Shown one piece after another: positions 56,080 to 64,000 of a stretch of 64,000 nt of DNA (within the stretch, counting starts at the first letter, position 1; each line of letters starts with the position of its first letter). The position numbers and the translations under genes are program-made. Origin of the DNA: Tolumonas osonensis (GTDB lineage Bacteria > Pseudomonadota > Gammaproteobacteria > Enterobacterales > Aeromonadaceae); NCBI RefSeq assembly GCF_014202415.1, contig NZ_JACHGR010000005.1, forward strand, positions 62,001 to 126,000. Reading direction: 5' to 3'. The notes beneath the pieces were generated by a model. The model saw only the letters and a program-made list of their open reading frames with translations. It ran no database searches and was not told the origin of the DNA.

Positions 56080-58011
56080 TCATTTCTGTTTCAGCCACAG
56101 GAACTGGAATGGTTCCAGTGTCACGACGCCGTTTTCCAGTGCCACATCCTGCTGCTGATACTGGTCGTAAACATAGTGACCAAAACCAGTCTGCTCCAGA
56201 ATCGCCTGTGACACCGTTTGCGGTTGTGCAGACATATTCATCAGCACCAGTGTCTTGTGCCAGTCACGGGTACGCAGGAATGAGAACACATGCTGATTCT
56301 CGTTTTTAACCAGCTGATAATCGTTTTCGTTATAGAATTCAGGAATCGATTTACGCAGCGCAATCATGCGTTTTAATGCGCTGAAGACCCGGTGTTCAAT
56401 CGTCCCTTCTTCATTACGTTTTGCGGCTTTCTTCCAGTCAATGACCGGGCGGTTCAGCCAGCGGTTATCATCGAATTTCGTTGGATCATTCAGGAAGGAA
56501 TAATCATTGGTACAGGCAATTTCATCACCGTAATACACCAGTGGAATACCGCCGAACGACATGATGCCGCTATGCATCAGCAAAATTTTGCGTACCGCCA
56601 TTTCGGTCAGCTTCGCATCACCTGCTTCCAGCCCTTTTTCCAGCCCCAGTAACGTCGCTGTTGCACCGGTAATACGGGCATCTTTGGTTTTCGGGTTATA
56701 CATGAAGCGCTGGCCTTTGGCCGGGCTGCCCTCAAACTCACCCACATAGTAGGAGATCATGAATTGCTTATGATCGAACGGGTTGTAGCCGGCAGCCAGA
56801 ATGTCCTGATCGGCATAACCTAACCCGATATCATCATGACAACGGATGTAGTTGATCCAGGTTGTGCCTTTCGGCAGCCGTGGAATATTCTGTAAGCCAT
56901 GCTCCAGAATCCGCTTGTTCTGTGTCGCCATCGCATCCCACAGATACACCATGTACGACGCGTTATAGGCAATCTCGCATTCATCGACGACGCCACCGCC
57001 AAGGTATTTGACGATCTCAACCGGCTGCACGATCGCTTCGGCCTTGAAGACCGCACCCGGTGCAGCGATTTTGCTACAGGCCTTAAACAGCTGCAGCAGG
57101 ATATGCGCCTCTTCCAGATTCTGGCTCTGTGTGCCCAGTTTCTTCCACATGAAAGCCACGGCATCCAGGCGCAGAATATCCACCCCCTGATTCGCCAGAT
57201 TGAGCAGGATCTTGATCATCTCAATAAAGACTTTCGGGTTGGTGTAATTCAGATCCCACTGGTAGGTATTGAAAACCGTGAACACCCACTTATTGATCGA
57301 TGGCAGAAAGGTGAAGTTGCCCGGCGCATTTTCCGGGAAGATTTCCGGCAGGGTCTGCTCAAACGCATCTGGCATCGAGCGATCATCATACATGTAATAC
57401 ATGTCCTGATACTCTTTCTCGCCTTTCAGTGCTTTTTGCGCCCACTCATGCTCGTTCGAGGTATGGTTCAGCACCAGATCCAGTTCCAACAGCATATTTT
57501 TCGCACGGAACGTTTTCGCGATCTTGCGGATATCCGCCATTGAACCAAAACGCTTTTCCACCGCCCGGTAGTCACTGACGGCATAACCGCCATCATTGGC
57601 TTCCTGCGGCATTTTTAACAGTGGCATCAGGTGTACGTAGTTGACACCCAGCTCTTCCAGATAGTCGATCTTCTGCATAAAGCCTTTCAGGTTTTTGCTG
57701 AAGCGATCGACATACAACATGGTGCCGACCCAGTTCGGGCTCATGAACCAGCCTTTGTCTTCCTCACGCTGGCGATCCAGTTCGCGCAGTTCAGGATCAC
57801 GCGCCAGATACATTTCTGCCAGCGCCAGCACCAGTTCGGCAACGCGGTTGGAAAAATCCTCCCGCTCACCATACAGGCGGGTAAATTTGGCGAACACCTC
57901 GCCAAACTGCGCTCCCAGACGAACCATAAATTCCGATAAATCCTTACCGGGATGTTTTTTACTCAGAAGGCTTACTACATCATGCAGTAATTTATCTTTA
58001 TTCACTGGCAT
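56080..58011 (-). CDS. GH13 amylosucrase-family enzyme
   Basis: Intracellular alpha-amylase superfamily enzyme of 643 residues, subfamily GH13_4 (amylosucrase or sucrose hydrolase). The nucleophile Asp lies in VDILRLDAVAFMWKKLG, the acid/base Glu in FKAEAIV, and the transition-state Asp in NYIRCHDDIG. The N-terminal helical region and the final FQFLWLKQK fit the amylosucrase fold. No signal peptide. As the last gene of an ABC operon it probably acts on the imported sugar, sucrose being the main candidate. Amylosucrase, sucrose hydrolase and sucrose phosphorylase activities cannot be told apart here. Confidence 0.83.
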   Translation of the reverse strand: MPVNKDKLLHDVVSLLSKKHPGKDLSEFMVRLGAQFGEVFAKFTRLYGEREDFSNRVAELVLALAEMYLARDPELRELDRQREEDKGWFMSPNWVGTMLYVDRFSKNLKGFMQKIDYLEELGVNYVHLMPLLKMPQEANDGGYAVSDYRAVEKRFGSMADIRKIAKTFRAKNMLLELDLVLNHTSNEHEWAQKALKGEKEYQDMYYMYDDRSMPDAFEQTLPEIFPENAPGNFTFLPSINKWVFTVFNTYQWDLNYTNPKVFIEMIKILLNLANQGVDILRLDAVAFMWKKLGTQSQNLEEAHILLQLFKACSKIAAPGAVFKAEAIVQPVEIVKYLGGGVVDECEIAYNASYMVYLWDAMATQNKRILEHGLQNIPRLPKGTTWINYIRCHDDIGLGYADQDILAAGYNPFDHKQFMISYYVGEFEGSPAKGQRFMYNPKTKDARITGATATLLGLEKGLEAGDAKLTEMAVRKILLMHSGIMSFGGIPLVYYGDEIACTNDYSFLNDPTKFDDNRWLNRPVIDWKKAAKRNEEGTIEHRVFSALKRMIALRKSIPEFYNENDYQLVKNENQHVFSFLRTRDWHKTLVLMNMSAQPQTVSQAILEQTGFGHYVYDQYQQQDVALENGVVTLEPFQFLWLKQK

Positions 58012-58031
58012 TGATTACCTCTCTCTGAAAC

Positions 58032-59159
58032 TTATGCCGCAGACAAAATTTTCGCCACGACAGGCGCTTTCTGTTGCTGTAACAGGCTGGTCGCAGTATT
58101 GGTGTCAAACAGATGCACATGCTCCAGATTGAAGCTGGCAGTAATAGTTTTTCCACGTGGGATAATGTGGCTGCCATCAGTCACAACCACGACCTGATCT
58201 TCCCCGGCGTATTGGGTATACGCGAACGTCGTACCACCCAGCGCTTCCACCACATCCACTTTCAGCGAAATATTCACATCCCCGGAGGTATCCACCTCAA
58301 GATGCTCAGGACGGATCCCCATCAGCAGCACATCACCCACAGAAACCGGACGATCCAGGGTCATGGAGAACTGCTCACCGCCGGTCAGTTCCAGCGAGAC
58401 TTTATTGCCATCCATCTGCAGCACTTTGGCATTCAGGAAGTTCATCCGCGGTGAGCCGATGAAACCGGCAACAAACTGATTCACCGGGTTGTGATACAGC
58501 TCCAGCGGCGCACCCACCTGCTCTACCCGACCATCACGCAATACCACGATCTTGTCGGCCATAGTCATCGCTTCCACCTGATCGTGCGTAACATAGATCA
58601 TGGTGTTACCCAGTTGCTCATGCAGCTTGGAAATTTCCACGCGCATCTGCACACGCAGTTCGGCATCAAGGTTGGACAGCGGTTCGTCGAACAGGAACAC
58701 TTTCGGGTTACGCACGATGGTACGGCCAATCGCCACACGCTGACGCTGACCACCGGAAAGCTGTTTCGGCAGACGATCCAGCAAATGTTCCAGTTTCAGA
58801 ACACGGGCCGCTTCGGCCACGCGTTGTTCGATCTCTTCTTTAGGTTTCTTGGCCAGACGCAGACCAAAGCTCATGTTTTCTTTGACCGTCATATGCGGAT
58901 AAAGCGCATAGGACTGGAACACCATCGCGATGCCACGATCAGACGGAGATACGTCATTAACAGTCAGACCATCGATGATCACTTCCCCATCAGAGATGGT
59001 TTCCAGACCGGCAATCATACGCAGCAGCGTCGATTTACCACAGCCGGACGGTCCGACAAACACCACAAATTCGCCATGTTTGATATCCAGATCCACACCG
59101 TGGATAGTCTGAACATCACCGAAACGTTTAATGACTTTATTCAGTTTTAAATCAGCCAT
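58032..59159 (-). CDS. Sugar ABC transporter ATPase, MalK/UgpC type
   Basis: ATPase of 375 residues for a CUT1 importer. Walker A GPSGCGKST, signature [19 protein letters not shown], Walker B LFDEPLSNLDAELR, H loop YVTHDQVEAM, and a C-terminal TOBE-type regulatory domain (about 240-360) with MGIRPEHLEV. It lies between the permease gene and the GH13 gene. Confidence 0.9.
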   Translation of the reverse strand: MADLKLNKVIKRFGDVQTIHGVDLDIKHGEFVVFVGPSGCGKSTLLRMIAGLETISDGEVIIDGLTVNDVSPSDRGIAMVFQSYALYPHMTVKENMSFGLRLAKKPKEEIEQRVAEAARVLKLEHLLDRLPKQLSGGQRQRVAIGRTIVRNPKVFLFDEPLSNLDAELRVQMRVEISKLHEQLGNTMIYVTHDQVEAMTMADKIVVLRDGRVEQVGAPLELYHNPVNQFVAGFIGSPRMNFLNAKVLQMDGNKVSLELTGGEQFSMTLDRPVSVGDVLLMGIRPEHLEVDTSGDVNISLKVDVVEALGGTTFAYTQYAGEDQVVVVTDGSHIIPRGKTITASFNLEHVHLFDTNTATSLLQQQKAPVVAKILSAA

Positions 59160-59241
59160 TCTGGTAATCCTTCTTTAAATTCTTTGCTAATCAACTCGTA
59201 ACTAACCGGTTATTGGTGAATGATTTGCGCTTGGCGTCTTA

Positions 59242-60141
59242 TCAACCTTTCACACCGGCACTTGCCATACTTCTGACGAATTTTTTCTGGAACAGCAGGA
59301 ACACAATCAGTACCGGGATAGTCACCATGCTGGCATAAGCCATGATTTCACCCCACTCGGTAGTCGTACCGAAGAACTGCTGGATACCTGGTTGCAGCGG
59401 GCGCGCCGCTTCGCCCTGCACCACCATGATTGGCCACAGATACTGGTTCCACATGTTCAGGAATTGCAGGATGGCAACGGTGGCGAACACCGGACCGGAC
59501 ATCGGCACAATCACCTTCCAGTAGATCTGCCATGGGGTAGCACCATCAATCGCCGCCGCTTCATCAAAGTCTTTCGGAATATCACGGAAGAACTGATAGA
59601 ACAGGAAGATCGAGAACGCATTGGCCACCATCGGCAGGATCTGCACATGCAGCGTATTCAGCCATGAGGTTTCCAGAATGAACTGACCGTTCTCCCAGCC
59701 GATCCATGGCAGATGAGCAACCAACATCAGCAGCGGAACAGAGATCGCTTCAAACGGAATAATCAGCAGTGCAATGATCGCAGCCAGCACCAGCCCTTGC
59801 CCTTTCCAGCGCAGGCGTGACAGAGAGAAAGCGGCCAGACTGTTGACCAGCAAACCGAGCAGCACTGTTGAACCAGTAATGAACATGGAGTTCACAAACA
59901 TGGTTTCGATAGCACTCTTCTCAAACACCGAGATGTAGTTGTGCAGAGAGATCTCGCCCACCGGCAACAAAGCTCGGATAGAGAACAAATCAGTGAAGAT
60001 CTGCTGTTCTGGTTTAAATGACGACATGATCATGAAAACCAGCGGGAACAGGAAGATATACGCCAGCAACAACAGGGCTGCATACGTCAGCAGACGTTTA
60101 TAGATAAAGCGAGGATCAACCATATTAGATGAGGAAACCAT
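59242..60141 (-). CDS. Sugar ABC transporter permease, MalG type
   Basis: Inner-membrane permease of 299 residues with six helices. The EAA loop with DEAAAIDGATPWQIYWKVIVP contacts the ATPase. It forms a heterodimer with the following longer permease. The start is two bases before the end of the preceding gene's stop region. Confidence 0.9.
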   Translation of the reverse strand: MVSSSNMVDPRFIYKRLLTYAALLLLAYIFLFPLVFMIMSSFKPEQQIFTDLFSIRALLPVGEISLHNYISVFEKSAIETMFVNSMFITGSTVLLGLLVNSLAAFSLSRLRWKGQGLVLAAIIALLIIPFEAISVPLLMLVAHLPWIGWENGQFILETSWLNTLHVQILPMVANAFSIFLFYQFFRDIPKDFDEAAAIDGATPWQIYWKVIVPMSGPVFATVAILQFLNMWNQYLWPIMVVQGEAARPLQPGIQQFFGTTTEWGEIMAYASMVTIPVLIVFLLFQKKFVRSMASAGVKG

Positions 60142-60143
60142 GA

Positions 60144-61262
60144 TTATCTCTCCCGCTTGTCGAAGTAGTATTTCTGACCCAGCGCAATCGCCAGAATCAC
60201 CAGGAAGTACACCACACTGATGGTGGCGCCGTAGCCGATATCCTGCTCACGGAAGCCTTTACGCACCGCGTGATACATAACCGTAGTCGTTGAATCAGCC
60301 GGACCACCGGATGTCATGACATCCACCTGAGTAAACAGACCAAATGCGGCAATCGTGGTGGACATGATGACGAAGATCGTCGTATTACGCAGACCCGGTA
60401 AGGTCACATTGACAAACTTCTGCCAGCTGTTGGCACCATCCAGAGAAGCTGCTTCATAGAGGTCTTCCGGAATATTCTGCAAGCCAGCCAGGAAGATCAG
60501 CATCTGATAACCTGCACCTTGCCAGGCAGACATGATGACGATAGCGGGCATTGACCATGCCGGATCGCCCAGCCAGTTGATCTTGTCGATCAGACCGAAT
60601 GAGGCTTTGTTGAGGAACTCGTTCACCAAACCGATATCTTTGTGATAGAGGAACGTCCAGACAATGGACACAACGACCATCGACGTTACAACCGGCGCGA
60701 AATAAGCCGTCCGGAAGAAATTGGTCCCCTTAAGCCCCAGGTTGACCAGCAATGCCAGTAACAATGCCGCACCACACTGCAGCGGTATCACCAGAAAGGC
60801 GAATTTGATGGTATTGATGAAAGATTTAATAAACAGCGGATCTTTCGCTACAAAAACCACCCGTGAATCACTGAACGTGAGCGTAGAGAGTTCGCTGTAA
60901 CCTTTATACGATGGATCTTTACGCAACACCGTACGCAGACGCTCGAACTGAGGTTCCCCTTTTACGTCAAGAACGAGATTATTCTGTTCATCACGTTGTG
61001 CGTCCTGCGTTAACCAGCTCACCGCCAGCAGGCGATCATAGTTGCGCAGCCCGATGCCTTCGGTCGGATTTGGCGACAACAAACGCTGATCGGTGAATGA
61101 CAAAACAATTGCCATTACAAATGGAATAAAAATAAACAGGATCAATCCCAGAAATGCAGGACTGCCCATGAGCCAGCCGTAAAACCGCTGACGCCGCATC
61201 AGGCTGTCTTTCTCTGGTTTCCGCACCGGCGGAGCGGGAATGAAATCTGAATCGGTCATCAT
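60144..61262 (-). CDS. Sugar ABC transporter permease, MalF type, with large periplasmic insert
   Basis: Inner-membrane permease of 372 residues. The EAA loop is LYEAASLDGANSWQKFVNVTLP. It is about 75 residues longer than most CUT1 permeases because of an extended polar loop after the first helix (roughly 60-150: RLLSPNPTEGIGLRNYDRLL to SRVVFVAKD). MalF of E. coli has a comparable insert that contacts the binding protein. The GGCCCGC hairpin lies just upstream, between it and the binding protein gene. Confidence 0.9.
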   Translation of the reverse strand: MMTDSDFIPAPPVRKPEKDSLMRRQRFYGWLMGSPAFLGLILFIFIPFVMAIVLSFTDQRLLSPNPTEGIGLRNYDRLLAVSWLTQDAQRDEQNNLVLDVKGEPQFERLRTVLRKDPSYKGYSELSTLTFSDSRVVFVAKDPLFIKSFINTIKFAFLVIPLQCGAALLLALLVNLGLKGTNFFRTAYFAPVVTSMVVVSIVWTFLYHKDIGLVNEFLNKASFGLIDKINWLGDPAWSMPAIVIMSAWQGAGYQMLIFLAGLQNIPEDLYEAASLDGANSWQKFVNVTLPGLRNTTIFVIMSTTIAAFGLFTQVDVMTSGGPADSTTTVMYHAVRKGFREQDIGYGATISVVYFLVILAIALGQKYYFDKRER

Positions 61263-61288
61263 TTACGTCCTATCTGAACATCAGGAAG

Positions 61289-61307
61289 GGCCCGCATTGC
61301 GCGGGCC
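61289..61307 (-). terminator. Hairpin between the sugar-binding protein and permease genes
   Basis: Stem GGCCCGC / GCGGGCC, loop ATTGC, without a T-run. It is likely an mRNA-stabilising structure rather than a terminator, as in malE-malF type operons. Confidence 0.5.
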
Positions 61308-61325
61308 GTCTTGCAGAATTGCTGA

Positions 61326-62591
61326 TTATTTCTTGAAGCCGTAACCGTTGTTGTCTTCAATGTTACGCTCAATCGCTTCTACCGCTTTATCCAGCGCATC
61401 CTGAACATCGCCGCCATCCAGAATGTCATTCATCGATTTTTCGAAGCTGCTGGTAATTACCGGATAGGCTGGTGTTTCCGGACGCATCTTGGCGAATTTC
61501 TTGGAGAATTCGTAGAACACGCGCCATTTACCACCGGTCTTGTAATTTTCAGTCAGCGCGGCAGCCGCTTCCGTATTCGGGATCAGGCTGGTCGCATTAG
61601 ACATCGCAGCAATTTCTTCCGGTTGCAGCAGGAAGCTCAGCCATTTGGCCGCGCCGGCTTTGTCCGGACAAGCCTTGCTGATACCCCAGTGCCATGAACC
61701 GCCACCAATCACCGGACCATTGCCGAAATCAGGTACCGGCATGATGGCCAGATCATCACCATATGCGGCCGTCATATCACCTACCGCCCAGGAGCCGTTG
61801 TAGTGGATAGCCACTTTGCCTTGCAGGAAGCCTTTATCGTCGGTTGGTTTACGATCGATGTATTTGTTTTTAACCAGTGATTGCATCCAGTTACCAAATG
61901 CCACCGCTTTCTCACCATTCAGCACGCCTTCAGATTCGACATAATTGTCGCGGTTGATCTGATCGCCACCGAAGCTCTGCAGGAACGGCGCAAAGCCATA
62001 GGAATACCACTCACCGCTCCAGCTGGTGTTCACATCGAACGGATAACGGAACTCACCGGACTGTTTCAGTTTTTCCAGGATCTGGTTGAACTCTTCCAGA
62101 GTGTAAGGTTTATCCAGGGTTGCGATACGGATACCGTGTTTTTCCAGAACGCTCTTACGGCTGAACAGAGTCAGTGATACGTCATACTGACCAACGGAAT
62201 AGACTTTACCTTTATAAGTACCTTTACCAACGTTGTTCAGCTGTTGCAGCTGATCCGCAGGCAGCAAGCCATCCAGCTCGACCAGGTTGCCGGCCCAGGC
62301 AAAGTTAGGCACAACCGGTTGGTCCATATCCAGTGCGCAAGGCAATTTACCCGCCAGCGCCGCCGCGTTGATGGTTTCGGTATAGGCCCCTTCCGGGATC
62401 ATTTCCATCACCACTTTGTAATCATTCTGACTCTTATTGAAACGTTCCACTGCAGCCTTGGAAGCGGCGATCTCTTTCTCGTTGGTATCGTGACGCCATA
62501 CTTTAATTTCAACTGGTGCTGCCATTGCTTGTGCAGAAGCTGCTGCAATCAATGTAGCCAGAACAGAGAAGCTTACCGTTTTCATGTTCAT
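61326..62591 (-). CDS. Sugar ABC transporter substrate-binding protein
   Basis: Periplasmic protein of 421 residues, family SBP_bac_1, with signal peptide MNMKTVSFSVLATLIAAASA and AMAAP cleavage region. Typical features are VEIKVWRHDTNEKEIAASKAAVERFNKSQ, the VNTSWSGEWYSYGFAPFLQSFGG segment and YNGSWAVGDMTAAYGDD. It should bind a di- or oligosaccharide. It is the first gene of the five-gene leftward operon and is divergent from the ROK kinase. Confidence 0.9.
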   Translation of the reverse strand: MNMKTVSFSVLATLIAAASAQAMAAPVEIKVWRHDTNEKEIAASKAAVERFNKSQNDYKVVMEMIPEGAYTETINAAALAGKLPCALDMDQPVVPNFAWAGNLVELDGLLPADQLQQLNNVGKGTYKGKVYSVGQYDVSLTLFSRKSVLEKHGIRIATLDKPYTLEEFNQILEKLKQSGEFRYPFDVNTSWSGEWYSYGFAPFLQSFGGDQINRDNYVESEGVLNGEKAVAFGNWMQSLVKNKYIDRKPTDDKGFLQGKVAIHYNGSWAVGDMTAAYGDDLAIMPVPDFGNGPVIGGGSWHWGISKACPDKAGAAKWLSFLLQPEEIAAMSNATSLIPNTEAAAALTENYKTGGKWRVFYEFSKKFAKMRPETPAYPVITSSFEKSMNDILDGGDVQDALDKAVEAIERNIEDNNGYGFKK

Positions 62592-62728
62592 TTGATCATC
62601 CTTTGTTGATTTCCGCTTACCTGGCAGTGGAACACTGCATTTTTACGGCTGAAAAAGCCTGCACCCTTAATGAAACAGAGGGAAACAAGTTAAAAAACAC
62701 CGCTTTGTTTCAATGGCGCTAACTATGC

Positions 62729-62746
62729 CGCTAAAACGTTTTAGCG
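62729..62746. promoter_or_regulatory. LacI/GalR-family operator
   Basis: Perfect 18-base palindrome CGCTAAAACGTTTTAGCG with a central CG, the hallmark of LacI-family sites. It lies 138 bases before the binding-protein gene. The regulator is not in the window. Confidence 0.75.
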
Positions 62747-62807
62747 TGTGTGATCTATGCTGTGAATTTGTAACAAACGCAACAATGTAACTGTTACATC
62801 AATGAAA

Positions 62808-62823
62808 CATGAGCTGCATCACA
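62808..62823. promoter_or_regulatory. Weak CRP-like site
   Basis: CATGA-GCTGCA-TCACA: the right half is perfect, the left half matches 3 of 5. Confidence 0.35.
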
Positions 62824-63073
62824 AAAGCTCAAAACACCCCTGCTTTACTTCTGTTCCTGCTTTGGTTTGATGGCACATCACATTGCAGTTACAGAAAGAA
62901 GTATGGTTCAACTTTTCAGCTCTGCACGCGCAGGAACCTCTTCAGAGGGTGAGTCAGAACGGATTTGTTATACAGACTGAACAGAGTGCGCAGCGGATCA
63001 CAAACACACCGCCCGCACTTAGTGGACTATTATTAATAGTAGGAAAATCAATAACGCGCCGGAGTGCATTACC

Positions 63074-63982
63074 ATGAAATATCTGGTTATAGATGTAGGT
63101 GGCTCAGCCATTAAATATGCATTAATGGATAAACAAGCCACGATACTGGAAAGTGGTCAGGTAACGACGCCATCCGATAGCTTTGATACTTTCCTGGCCG
63201 AAATTGCCGGGTTATATCAGCACTATTCGGAACGAATAGCAGGCATTGCGTTTAGTTTGCCCGGCGTCATCGACAGTGAACAAGGCAGAAGTGTCACCGG
63301 AGGGTCACTGACTTACAACAACAACCGGGATTTCGTTGCCGATATACAGGCTATCTGTCCTGTGCCTGTAACCATCGAAAACGATGCCAAATGTGCCGTC
63401 CTTGCCGAAGCCTGGAAAGGTAGCCTTACGAACTGCAAAAATGGTGTGGTGGTCGTGCTGGGAACCGGCGTCGGCGGGGGTATATTCCTGAACGGTCAGC
63501 TTTATAAAGGCTCTCATTTCGCAGCCGGAGAACTAAGCTTTTTACTCACCGATAGTTGGCATTGCAAAGGCGATCCTTACCACTACTGGGGGCATGACGG
63601 CGGCGTCCGGGGTTTATGCCGTGCGGTAGAACACATCAAGCGTTTACCCCCCAAGAGTATTAATGGGCATCAGGTATTTGAATGGGCGAATGAAGGCGAT
63701 ACTGAGGTTTGCGAGGCGCTGGATGCATACACCTATCGTCTCGCTATCCAGTTCTTCAATCTGCAATCGCTGTTTGACCCTGATGTGATTGCCGTTGGTG
63801 GCGGGATCAGCGCACAGCCGCTGTTATTCCAGTATATCGAACAGAATATGAACTATCTGGAAGAACATCTGCCGATGCATCTGACCATCCCGAAAGTCGT
63901 TCGCTGTCATTTTATGAATGATGCCAATCTGGTGGGCGCACTGCAGCATCATCTGCAAATGACAGAAACTCCAGTTCCTTGA
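63074..63982 (+). CDS. ROK family sugar kinase
   Basis: Sugar kinase or regulator of the ROK family, 302 residues. N-terminal phosphate motif DVGGSAIKYAL, the catalytic Asp in ENDAKCAVLAE, and LGTGVGGGIFLNG. The zinc-binding CxCGxxGC motif of most ROK proteins is missing: the region reads DSWHCKGDPYHYWGHDGG. There is no N-terminal DNA-binding domain, so it is a kinase. The related beta-glucoside kinase type also lacks the zinc motif. It is divergent from the sugar operon and probably phosphorylates a released hexose. Confidence 0.8.
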   Translation: MKYLVIDVGGSAIKYALMDKQATILESGQVTTPSDSFDTFLAEIAGLYQHYSERIAGIAFSLPGVIDSEQGRSVTGGSLTYNNNRDFVADIQAICPVPVTIENDAKCAVLAEAWKGSLTNCKNGVVVVLGTGVGGGIFLNGQLYKGSHFAAGELSFLLTDSWHCKGDPYHYWGHDGGVRGLCRAVEHIKRLPPKSINGHQVFEWANEGDTEVCEALDAYTYRLAIQFFNLQSLFDPDVIAVGGGISAQPLLFQYIEQNMNYLEEHLPMHLTIPKVVRCHFMNDANLVGALQHHLQMTETPVP

Positions 63983-64000
63983 TACAAACAAGCCCTCTTC

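Larger units (their letters stand above)
62592..63073. other. Divergent regulatory region between the sugar operon and the ROK kinase
   Basis: No convincing gene (a 64-codon reading is out of frame with the ROK gene). It contains a LacI-type operator (62729-62746), the motif TTTGTAACAAACG (62767-62779), the palindrome ATGTAACTGTTACAT (62785-62799) and a CRP-like half-match (62808-62823). Confidence 0.6.

Noticed and set aside
62883-63077. A 64-codon reading before the ROK kinase
   Set aside because: Overlaps the start of the ROK gene out of frame and lacks a family or ribosome site.

Overview
The window is chromosomal DNA from a gammaproteobacterium. The protein set is close to Enterobacterales, Vibrionales and Aeromonadales: RsuA, YaeP, HxpB, AroG and AroF, TyrA fused to chorismate mutase, the serC-aroA pair, SohB next to TopA, and SrmB-like helicases. 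The style resembles Aeromonadales and possibly Tolumonas, but that name is a guess from gene content. No insertion sequence, prophage, CRISPR array or rRNA operon is visible. Coding density is high and genes mostly sit in short operons on both strands.

Layout. 0-9 kb holds housekeeping and small genes: rsuA, a DMT exporter, a PilU-type pilus retraction ATPase, a YniA-like kinase homologue with degenerate catalytic motifs, yaeP, a NorM-type MATE pump, hxpB, aroG and a DEAD-box helicase. 9-13.6 kb is a signalling cassette transcribed leftward: a sigma-54-dependent response regulator, a FIST-domain sensor protein and a soluble hybrid histidine kinase. 13.7-20 kb holds pabB-nudL, a tRNA-Gly/tRNA-Cys pair, topA and sohB. 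20-31.6 kb holds a LysR regulator, a SetB-like exporter, a PatB/MalY lyase, an orphan TAXI binding protein, the aroF/tyrA pair with a perfect TyrR box, and a four-gene BMP-type (nucleoside) ABC operon.

31.7-38.6 kb looks like a pyruvate/acetate region. It has a LytS/LytTR two-component system of the BtsSR type, then a CstA/BtsT-family transporter preceded by direct repeats matching the E. coli BtsR (YehT) site. An ackA gene without pta follows, with a long upstream region carrying a perfect PdhR-type box and an FNR-like palindrome. 38.8-44.2 kb holds serA, a secreted DUF4432 protein with a CRP-like site, and serC-aroA. 44.5-47 kb holds two secreted, low-complexity proteins that I cannot assign. 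47-54.6 kb is one tightly coupled rightward operon. It joins a MacA/FtsX/LolD-like exporter to an Mla/MCE-type lipid transporter with a PqiC-type lipoprotein and an AI-2E family membrane protein. 54.6-56 kb holds two initiator tRNA genes and two small conserved proteins. 56-64 kb is a sugar locus: an amylosucrase-family GH13 enzyme, a complete MalK-type ABC importer, and a divergent ROK kinase with a LacI-type operator between them.

Five enzymes of aromatic biosynthesis (aroG, pabB, aroF, tyrA, aroA) lie in the first 43 kb in four transcription units. The most interesting material is regulatory DNA (BtsR-type repeats, PdhR box, TyrR box, structured intergenic hairpins), the composite lipid-transport operon with its divergent repeat protein, and the pseudokinase-like YniA homologue.
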